Source of the DNA: Cladorhizidae sp. MBARI D1340-BT2
Lineage: Eukaryota > Porifera > Demospongiae > Poecilosclerida > Cladorhizidae
Length of the DNA: 64,000 nucleotides
Assembly (NCBI GenBank): GCA_028752905.1
Contig: JAQNBH010000011.1
Location: forward strand, 5,463,125 to 5,527,124
Direction: 5' to 3'
Part shown: positions 49,908 through 58,826 of the stretch, piece after piece
How the letters are laid out: each line of letters starts with the position of its first letter
Position numbering within the stretch: the stretch's first letter is position 1
Position numbers and translations under genes: made by a program
Notes under the pieces: model-generated
Database searches by the model: none
Seen by the model: only the letters and a program-made list of their open reading frames with translations
Told to the model about the DNA's origin: nothing

Positions 49908-50213
49908 CAGTGGCAGATCCAGAAGTGGCTCGACTAAGTTTATTCAAGTTTCCTTTTAAATGTTTTACAGGCCAGGTAGCTATATACACAAAAAATCAAA
50001 ATATTTTTAAGCCTTTCATGAGTTGTCTTTGATCCAATGCGACTAAAGGTTATTTGGGTGTGGTTATTTTGGTCACACCCACATTATTACCATGTTCCGT
50101 TTCTGTATCTTGAACCAGTAATAAAATATGAGAAGAGAAAATATTTTCTCATTATTATTCTAGCAAATGTTAGTACTGTCAGCTCTTCTTTCGATTTTCT
50201 AGATCCGCCCCTG
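49908..50213. mobile_element. hAT-type MITE inside intron 1
   Basis: The left end CAGTGGCAGATCCAGAAG and the right end (reverse complement CAGGGGCGGATCTAGAA) resemble the termini of the surrounding hAT family. GGAAAG adjoins both ends, possibly a degraded duplication. 306 bp with no coding potential. Confidence 0.6.
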
Positions 50214-50251
50214 GAAAGAGACTGGTTTATGAGATAATCAGCTAGGTATAT

Positions 50252-50623
50252 CAGTGTTGCCAACCGTCCCGGTGATGTCGCAGAATTTTCTATATGGCCG
50301 CTGCAGTCTCAAGCGTGTCTAGTTTAGTCCTCTTTGACACTTATAGAACAACAAAAACAGTTCTAAAACACTTTTTTGCAGAGAAAAACTTCCGATATAC
50401 AATATATTGGCTCCAACATCTATGCTGACAACCTTTGACCTTGCTTCAATCGGAAGTGTGGCTCCCATGTGGAACTTCCCAGCCATGCAGGTTAGCTGGT
50501 AATTGCTTGCATTGCAAAATATTTCGCACGCATAATAGGTCAAACATTTCGCGCGCATAACGGGTCAAACATTTTGCGTGTGTAACTGTCCCGGAATTAA
50601 CTTTAGGAAAGTTGGCAACTCTG
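50252..50623. mobile_element. second MITE inside intron 1
   Basis: The ends are inverted repeats CAGTGTTGCCAACCGTCCCG and, at the right, the reverse complement of CAGAGTTGCCAAC. The interior has repeated cgcgcataa(c/t)gggtcaaacat units at 50525-50575. 372 bp. The ends are hAT-like, but no clear target duplication is visible. Confidence 0.6.
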
Positions 50624-53210
50624 ATACATGTAGCTATTAATTTAACCAGGACCTGACCAGTTATAATTAATCCAAATTGAATAGTGTACACAACATTTGA
50701 TAATTCTGTCATAATTGAATGTGTAGGGTTAGGACAGCTTCTGATGATGGCTCTTCTGATATTAGTTCTGCAAGGCAGCTTAGTAGTCCAGAAGACCTTG
50801 ATGAAGGTACTTCATCACTGAGTACTTGCGAAGCTTCACTCACTAATACTGAACTTTCCTCTCTTGCTGAAATTACTGATGCTGTAAACATTTCTCCTCT
50901 TTCCTATGACATTGGGGTCCTTGCTTCTGGGCTGGTGAAAGTCAGTTCAATCTCAGATACCGACAAGTATAACTACCTTACACACGAGTATCAAGGAACT
51001 GACTTCGCTACTTATGAAGTGATAAAGAAAGGAAAACGAATTCCACTTTCATTCCAGTCTTCGTGGTTGAAAGAATTTGAGTGGCTGGCATATTCGCCAT
51101 CCCAGGGTGGCGGGTACTGTAAGTACTGTGTACTGTTTGCTAAGCCCAAGTGGAAAAATAGTGCTTTTGGGTTAGTAAAAAGATCTTTCCAAAAGCTAAA
51201 GGCATGGATGGATATCTTACTACCCACGGTGCTTTCCAGTTCCACCAAGATGCAATGATTATTGCAAAATCTTTTATGAAAACCTACACCCAACCTGAAA
51301 CCAGGATTGACAGCATTGTACAGAAGCAGCGCCAGGAACTGTCAGATCGAAACAAACACATCCTGTCAGTCATAGTAGACACGGTCAAGCTGTGTGGAAT
51401 GCAGAGGATACCTTTAAGGGGACACAGAGATGATTGGACAGCTGACCATGCAACAAACTGAGGCAATTTCATGGCAATAATAGAGCACACTGCCAAGATT
51501 GACCCTATCTTGCGTGAACATTTAGAGCAGGGAAAGAAGAACCAGCGATACACATCGAACAATACTCAGAATGAGATCATTGCCACGATTTCCCATAACT
51601 TGCATAAGATACTCCTGGAACCTCTGAAAATGGTGCGCTACTATAGTATCATGGCTGATGAGGTTACAGACCACCATGGAAACCAGGAGATACTATCACT
51701 CTGTTTGCGATTTATTGATATGTCTGGATCTGAGCCTCATATCAAGGAAGCTTTCATTGACTTCATCCATCTAGAGAGGGCTACTGGACAATATGTGGCC
51801 AGTGCTATCCTGGGGCTTCTCTCCAAATATGGCTTGGATGTGCAGAACATGAGAGGGCAGTCATTTGATGGTGCTTCAGCAATGGCTGGTGAGAAAAGAG
51901 GAGCACAGGCCCTAATCATGGAGAAAAAACCCCTTGCCATATACACTCACTGTCGTTCCCATGTTCTAAGTCTAGCAATTGGGAAGTCGTGCTCTGTTCA
52001 AGCTCTCCGAAACATGATTGGCATAATCAATGAGGTATACTTGTTCTTTCACATGTCACCCAAGAGACAACGCTTTCTTGAGCATGTGTGTGCTCCTGAA
52101 AGCCGGGTTTCCAAACTCAAAGGTCTCTGTAAGACCAGATGGACTGAAAGACATGATTGCCTAGAGACATTCAGTACTCTGTATGAGTATGTCTTCACCA
52201 CACTGCGCATGCTATGCTTGAGTCACATGAGTATCCACAGATCGAGGAGGCAGGAGGAGGCAAAGAGAATTGGTCGTGGGACACATCCACTCTGACCAAA
52301 GCAGAGGGATTGAAGCATTCGCTGAAAACTGGCTCCAATATATTGTTGCACTTGCGATTCTTGTGAATGGCCTGGATCCACTGAAAGGGCTAAGCGCTAA
52401 ACTTCAAAAGCGAGATATTGACGTGTTAGCTGCATATAAATACATCGACACAGCCATTCATGAAATTCATGATCAGAGAGACAACTTTGAGTCTGTATGG
52501 ATTGATTGGTTCAATGATGCTGAGACCATTGCTACCAACATTGGATCAGAGATCACAATTCCAAGAAGATGCAAACATCAGAAGCATCGAGCAAGCACTC
52601 CTGCTGACACAGCAAGATAACGATCCATCCTAATATTTAATTTAGGAACACATTAATGATTAAATTAATTATATATTGGAAAATTTTGTACACCGAGTGT
52701 AATTTTTAATTGTGTTCATTTCCAGAGACTACTACAGACGGACAGTTGGGATACCCTTTGTAGATAGCCTGCTACAAAACTGGATACCAGGTTTTCAGAG
52801 GACAGTCGAAGGGTGAAGTCCATCATGTCCTTGTGCCACCGGTGGTCATTAACTTGCCTGATTCTAACTTGCACTCACTGGAAGATGATCTACACTTCTG
52901 GGATGAAGACTTGCCATTACCACATGCCCTCAAGGTTAGTTCCTCTGTACATGACTTTTGAAACTTAGTGGACCATTTTTGGTGTCTTGGGTAAATATTT
53001 TTGTATCATCTGAAATCTCTTTCATTGCTCTTTATTTTTAAGTGACCTTCCCTTCTCTCACGAGATAGAGTCTAGTCGGTGTGCTCACCTGCAATATAAT
53101 AGGGGTAATCTTCTTCTTTTTTTTAAGAAAGTTGTTAAATTGTGCATTATCTGTGGGTACCCTAATAGCACCATAAATGGCAAGTGTGGTTAACCCATTC
53201 ACCGCTACAA

Positions 53211-53224
53211 GCGCCATATGGCGC
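53211..53224. promoter_or_regulatory. 14-bp perfect palindrome near the piggyBac left end
   Basis: GCGCCATATGGCGC begins 18 bases inside the left terminus. Internal palindromes or repeats close to the ends bind transposase in piggyBac elements; that role is inferred here. Confidence 0.5.
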
Positions 53225-53382
53225 AGTGCTTCATAACAATTCGCCCGTTTATGCTAGAGCAATATTTTTTATACCAAAAGATAGCTCTATTCATTGCGTA
53301 TTAAACGTCCAAATTTGAAGTCTGTAGGTCACCGGAAGCGTGGTCAAAATCGCGTGATTCGATTGACGATCCTCGGTAAACA

Positions 53383-55793
53383 ATGGCTAAAAAACTAAGT
53401 TTGCAAGATGTTGTTTCTCTAGTTACTAGCGATGATTTTGCCTTCTCTGAGGATGAATCAGATGAAGAGGAAGGTGAAGACATCTATCCCTACCAGGGTA
53501 GCTCCTGTACAGACCGGGAAGCTACAGTGTCATTGGCTACTAGCATTTTAGATAGTGGGCCAAATTTGGAAGATAAGGCTGGCAGTGACAGCGAGTATGA
53601 GGTCCCAGTTTCAGGAGACATAGACCAGGATGATTTCTCAGGTATGTGAAAGTATATAGGTTCAGTTTTATTAGCTTATTGAAAAGAGCTGTATTTTTAA
53701 ATGTTTATGTTTTTCGAATTCAAATTCAAATTCAAATTCAAGTTCTCAATTTGCACATTTGGTGTATGCTGACAGATATGATTGGTGATGATACTGTGTG
53801 TGCTGCCACTCTGGCCACTCCCTCTCCAGTATCCTGCACTCCATCTCCAGTATCCTGCCCTTCAACTACAAATGTGAGTGTATCAGTAGCCTTGTTGGCA
53901 CAGACCAGTATGTCACCTACTACGCATAGAGGTGTGGTTACACGAAGTCTGCTTCACTCGAGCCGCACACCTCCTTCCACTCACACACCCTCTCCTCTGC
54001 CTGCGCTAGTGCTACCTTCACTACATGTACCTACAAGTACTTCTGCTGTTACCGTAGTGACCCCTGCTTGTAGAAGAGGACGAAGTGGTTATCACTCTCG
54101 AGGGAGAAGAGTAGCCAGTTCTACATCTGTGGCTTCTACGTCTGTGCCTTCCATGTCTGTGGCTGGTGTTTCTGCCACTGTCTCTTTGTCCCTCTCTACT
54201 CCAGTTGGCAACTGGAAAAAGGCAGAACCAACCCAATCATGCTATACTTACACACTCACACCTGGTCCAACCTCTCCAGAAGTCACTTCCAATTCTTCTG
54301 CATTGGACTTGTTTTGTCGTTATTTCAATGATAAGGTATGGGATTTGCTGGTCACTGAGACTAACCGCTATGCGGCATTACGTCCAACCACTCCACATGC
54401 ACGTCCTTGGGTTCCCATCACAGCACGCGAGATGAAAGCCTTTGTAGGTATGCTGATATACATGGGTGTGATGAAGTTTACCCGCATAGAAATGTATTGG
54501 TCAACTGTTGACATTCATTTGGAATCCCCTGGCATATCATCGATAATTCCACAAAATCATTTTTGCCAGATCTTCAGATTTCTTCATCTTGCTGACAGCC
54601 AGTTAGCTTCTACCCCCTCTCAACCTGGTTATGATAGACTCTTCAAGGTCCGTTCCTTGTTGGATATTGTTGTGCCCCTATTCAAATCAGAATATAACCT
54701 ACATCAGCAGGTTTCTGTCGATGAAGCCATGATCCCCTACAAAGGTAGGCTTTCCATCAAACAGTATATGAAGGACAAGCCTACCAAGTGGGGGATAAAG
54801 TCGTTTGTTCTTGCAGACTCGACTAATGGCTATGTTAGTAATCTGCAAATATACACTGGGAAGGGGATGAAGCCAACTGTTGGTAATCAGACCACAACTG
54901 ATGTAGGGCTCTGTACAAGGGTGGTCTTGGAGCTACTTGAGGGGCTGGAATTTAGAGGTCATCAAATTTATACTGATAATTACTACTCTAGTCCGACGCT
55001 CTACCTCACTCTGTACAACCGGGGATTTGATGCTTGTGGTACTGCCCGAATTAATAGGCGGTTCTTCCCGAAAGACCTGGCCACAGTTGCAAGAGTGCAA
55101 AACCGTGGTCATTATGACTACAAATCCAATGGCCCTCTCCTTGCTTCAGTCTGGGTGGACAAGAGGACCATCTACTTCCTCTCCACTTTCCACCCAGCTG
55201 AACCTCCAGCAAGTGTGAAGAGGAGGACATTGGATGGCAGTCAGGTCACTGTTGCATGTCCACCATGCCTGGTCGATTACCAGGCATTCATGCGGGGAGT
55301 AGACAGAGGTGACCAGCTGGAGCACTACTATAACATAGGTAGGCGCACCAAAAAATGGTGGAAGAAGGTTTTCGCCTACCTTGTAGAGTGTTCTTTGCTC
55401 AATGCTTACATTCTGGAGTCGCATACTCGGCCAGAGCAGCATTCTGCATTGGGGAGGAAGAAGCGGGATTTTTTCAAGTTCCGACTTGATGTGGCGAGCG
55501 AACTTGTTGGAGGCTTCACTTCAAGGAAGCGAGCTGGGAAAGGCAGAGCAGCTGAGCACCAGCGTCTGGACCGCATGAACCGGGACCTGGACCACAGTCC
55601 TTGTCAGGTGGCTCAGAAGAAGGACTGCATAGTTTGTTTACATATTCGTCACAAGAAGAAACTCAGCACAGTGGGAAACCGGCATGAAAGCCGCATAATT
55701 TGCAGTCACTGCAAAGTGCACCTTTGCATATCGGAGGAAAGAAATTGTTTTCGAGCCTACCACAACCTGGTTCAGTACTGGAGAAGGGACTGA
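53383..55793 (+). CDS. piggyBac transposase, two exons, intact
   Basis: Exon 1 is 53383-53641 and exon 2 is 53776-55793, joined across a 134-bp GT-AG intron in which (ttcaaa)n repeats occur. The spliced protein has 758 residues. It opens with an acidic region (DESDEEEGEDIYPY), followed by a Ser/Thr/Pro-rich linker, then the DDE-type catalytic core: D402 in SVDEAMIPYKG, D487 in IYTDNYYSS, D596 in RGVDRGDQ, with D599 three residues on. These match the three catalytic aspartates of piggyBac. A cysteine-rich C-terminal domain (CIVCLHIRH and CSHCKVHLC, about residues 710-745) matches the zinc-binding domain that recognises the ends. No interruption is present, so the gene could encode an active cut-and-paste transposase. 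An upstream in-frame ATG at 53646 lies in the intron and is not the true start. Confidence 0.92.
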
Positions 55794-57332
55794 CCTAATA
55801 CTAGAACTTTTGTTTGTTGTTGCATCTTATGTTTTTGTGTGTTATTATTGTGGAATTATTTAGCAATATAAAAATATCTCCCGACAACAATATCTAAATG
55901 TCTCTATAAATAGGATGTTCACATTATTCTGCAATAATAAATGTTGTATATATCATTCAGCAATATCCAGTCATACATCCATAATTATTGTGGCAAGAGG
56001 AATACCAGATCTTTGCTTTCTTGACCAAATATCTGTAGATATAAATGTAAAGCTATAATAATCATGTTGTGGTGTAAACACAAAAAAAGCTGTATTGATA
56101 CAAGTCCTGATAATATTATTGGACCTCTTTTATTGGCTTACAAGATTAATTTATTAATCAAATTTGCACTGCTATACTGTTACATGTATATAGTAAACAT
56201 AACGGATGAAATATCAATTTTTTACGTTGGTAAACAACTTAGATAAGTGTATAAATATTATAATATTATTCATATTTTGTGGTCACACCTGTGGTTAATA
56301 ATATTTTACCACATTGTTAATTAACAATGGCACTATCACATGACTAAATTTGAAGGCATATGGGTACATTTCTGATTTTATAATGATTTTTAAGTCAACC
56401 TGATTTAATATATAAATAATTCCTGGGGAATCTATCGGTGAAAGGGTTAAGGTGTAAATTAGTTTCAGTGGTATATTGCCACAATTAAGCCCACTTGGCA
56501 GTTATAATCGGAAAGCACAGAGAATGCTTCCTTGTTGAGTTATGATTATTATAAAAATAACCCCCAAAAATGCAAATATGTTCTGGTCTTCCCTTAATGA
56601 TATTATAGCACCTGATACAATGTAAACATGTATGTGAAATTAGAAATATTTCTTCATTTAGAGAGAGCTCCAGCGCTGGAAAGACTTCTGGCTCTCAAAA
56701 GAAAACGGAATACCACAGAATATGGTTGAAACATTGTCTGATGCTGATGTGGACATCTTCCCCAATATCCGGGAGCTTCTTCTCGTTGGATGTGTCTCTC
56801 CTGTCGGGTCCTGTGAAGCAGAAAGGTCTTTCTCCGTCCTCCGGCATGTGAAGACTTACCTGCGAGCAACTATATCTGAGGAGAGGCTGGCAGGACTGAC
56901 TATGATGGCTGTGCACTACATGGAGGCACATCCCAGGCGCCTCTTCTGCAACTCAATATTATTTGATGAGTATATAGGATGAATGTAAATATATTTTTGA
57001 ACTGGATTATATAGTTATATACACAATACACAGTTATATATACACAGTTATAAATAATAATTTTGAATCGAGTTGTTGCACCCCATCATTTTGTATAAAC
57101 TAATGGCTATAGCTAGAGCAAAAATGTTTCTTCTCCATAGTGCTAAAGTTTTTGTGTATCAATCTGTTCCTGTACAGCTAATGTTTATGTAAAACTAATA
57201 AAGTATCCTTCCCAATGTATAAAAAAAAATTGAAAAAGTGACCTGATCACAGTAAAAAGTAAAACCTACCACCACTCCAATGAGGTAGTGGTAAACCCCC
57301 CCCCCCTTCTCAAAATCCTAGATCCGCCCCTG

Positions 57333-57409
57333 ATATGATGTTTCATTGGACAGCCATCTCATTATGAATTACTTCAAAATTTAGATTATGATCAACACGA
57401 TTTTGATGC
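57333..57409. other. short gap between hAT end and integrase fossil
   Basis: Nothing recognisable. Confidence 0.5.
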
Positions 57410-58020
57410 AGTTATTGAAAAATGACCAGTGTTGATGAAATGACTTCACGAAACATTAGCAAGGCCCAGAGTGAACAAAATAAATATTATGATAGAAGGT
57501 ATTCTACTACAGAAGTAAGTGCTATTGGCACATGATATGTGAACAGCCATAAGGTATTGTTGTATGTATACAGGAGCTCCAACCTGCTGCCAAAATCTTG
57601 GTGGAGAACAACCAACAAAAGTAAAGAAAGGGAGGCAAATGGGAGGATCTTTACAAAGGACCATTCATGAATCATTTGGGAAAGGTGTCTACACTCTAAA
57701 GACAGCGGATGGTCAAGTGGAAAAGACCAAGTTTAATATCGAATGTCTAAAGGTAAAGAATTATGTTCTTACAGAATCTATTTTATGTAGAAAATGCATT
57801 TTTGACTATACAGTAGTCTCTACTGAGCCTTCTAAAATACCTGAAAATTCTGCCTCCTGGAGATCCTACTCATCAGATGCTAATCCTGCATGAAGACTCT
57901 TAGTTAAAACTGCCACCTTTCCTGATCCTGTTGGAACAACAGATCTTATTTTATTAGAAAAAAACTGTTTGACGAGAACTGCAGCTGATCGAGAACAATA
58001 TAAACCTGAATAAGATGAAG
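57410..58020 (+). pseudogene. Integrase C-terminal fossil, second copy of the Ginger-like type
   Basis: Pieces near 57440-57510 (SRNISKAQSEQNKYYDRR) resemble the post-core helix, and 57620-57760 (KGVYTLKTADGQVEKTKFNIECLK, joined to GGKWEDLYKGPF in another frame) resembles the C-terminal SH3-like domain of integrases such as that at 0.4-1.4 kb. Frame changes and stops are present. The catalytic core is not visible upstream because the hAT right end intervenes. Confidence 0.55.
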
Positions 58021-58605
58021 ATACTGATGTAAGTTAGCTAATCAGCTTGATTGTGCCTTTAGGAGGTTTTCATAGGTTGAAATTGATGACCGTTAGGATC
58101 GTTACGACACTATTGTGTTGAGGATGTTTTTGTTTATGCGTGCATGTGTGTGTTTGTGTGGTGGAAGGGGGGGGGTGAGATGGGGATCAAATGAGTTCAA
58201 CTAGCATGAAGCTACATGTGGAAGATGGGGTTGAGTCTTCATGCCACAATGCTCATCAATTTTAATTTACAAATGTCTCCTTTTGATCTTTCCCCCCATT
58301 TTGCATTTGTTCCTATATATCTCTATGAAAATGATGATCATGCTCAGGAAAGATGCTGATGTTGCACTGTGGCAAGATTCCACAGTATGTAGCCTTTCAC
58401 TTATGCTGTTGACTTAGCTATAGTCGATTTCAAATTGCATAATGAATTTGAGAAATTCTAAAAGGATCATATGGAAAGTGGTATTAGCTATCTTTAAGTG
58501 AATGCGTTGCTACAATTTTTTTCAGATTTATCGTCACACAGTAGAGCCACACCTATCTTAAACTTTGTGGTGGTGATGTGGATAAGCTTTGCAGATGGAT
58601 TTTAT
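58021..58605. other. no recognisable gene
   Basis: Non-coding flank of the young gypsy element, with a G-rich tract near 58150-58180. Confidence 0.5.
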
Positions 58606-58771
58606 TAAAGAATAAAGCCTTTAGCTTGTTTGCAGCAGCACAATAATTATAGCAAGTGAGCATGACAATGCACATTACAACTGGTAAGGGGTCACAATGT
58701 AATTATCTATGAGTTCAGGGTTCGCCCGGTACGGGGTCGCCTTACGTATTGGCTAGTTACTGTATTATTCA
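58606..58771 (-). repeat. 3' LTR of the young Ty3/gypsy element
   Basis: Matches the right-hand LTR 63872-64000 with one substitution over the shared 129 bases. On the minus strand it starts TGAATAATACAG, just after a purine-rich tract, and ends ...TTCTTTA. At about 166 bp it is unusually short. The end does not show the usual CA. Confidence 0.8.
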
Positions 58772-58788
58772 CTATCTCCCCCCAGTCT
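58772..58788 (-). promoter_or_regulatory. polypurine tract of the gypsy element
   Basis: On the minus strand the sequence just before the 3' LTR reads GACTGGGGGGAGATAG, the expected position and composition of the plus-strand DNA primer. Confidence 0.75.
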
Positions 58789-58826
58789 TTGTTCCACGGG
58801 GGCAAAGGCTTGTTTTCTTTTCGTCT

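Larger units (their letters stand above)
53194..56446 (+). mobile_element. piggyBac transposon, apparently complete
   Basis: TTAA stands directly outside both ends (53190-53193 and 56447-56450), the signature target site of piggyBac. The termini are CCCATTCACCG on the left and, reverse-complemented, CCCTTTCACCG on the right. The 3253-bp element contains one two-exon transposase gene without stops or frameshifts and a polyadenylation signal AATAAA at 55936-55941. It sits in the last intron of the broken hAT gene. It is a strong candidate for a recently active copy. Confidence 0.92.
48993..56982 (+). pseudogene. hAT transposase gene (ZMYM1-like), multi-exon, broken
   Basis: Exon 1, 48993-49045, encodes MEPPLKKVRQLSIPDFF. 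Its GT donor joins in phase to an exon starting 50727 (VRTASDDGSSD). That exon carries a TTF-type zinc-finger region (WLKEFEWLAYSPS, GYCKYCVLF), the catalytic start YYSIMADEVTD (51.65 kb), RGQSFDGASAM, HCRSHVLSLAIG and LCKTRWTERHD (52.13 kb). A further exon, 52726-52934, ends at donor GT 52935. The last exon, 56662-56982, carries the dimerisation domain with GSCEAERSFSVLRHVKTYLR. Defects: a frameshift near 51200, an in-frame TGA at 51459-51461, frameshifts near 52230-52340, and a likely ruined donor after 52617 (AT in place of GT). The 3.7-kb last intron holds the piggyBac. Confidence 0.75.
48568..57332 (+). mobile_element. hAT element, host of a nested piggyBac and two MITEs
   Basis: The left end begins CAGGGGCGGATCCAAGG. 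The right end, reverse-complemented, begins CAGGGGCGGATCTAGG. Both then pass through a G run into unrelated sequence, as in many hAT elements. The 8 bases outside the two ends (ctattact, atatgatg) do not match, so the insertion is old or rearranged. Without the nested piggyBac and MITEs the element would be about 4.8 kb. A polyadenylation signal AATAAA lies at 57197-57202. The gene inside is broken (see the separate entry). Confidence 0.7.

Noticed and set aside
48568..50213. A separate 1.6-kb non-autonomous hAT ending at 50213
   Set aside because: Exon 1 at 48993 joins in phase to the exon at 50727 beyond that point, so the outer element continues; the end at 50213 pairs better with 49908.
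53646..53775. Start of the piggyBac protein at the ATG at 53646
   Set aside because: That stretch is low-complexity intron sequence between good splice sites; exon 1 at 53383 joins in frame and gives the acidic N-terminus usual for the family.
48560..57340. 8-bp target duplication of the large hAT element
   Set aside because: The flanks ctattact and atatgatg match at only four of eight positions, no better than a chance-like level.
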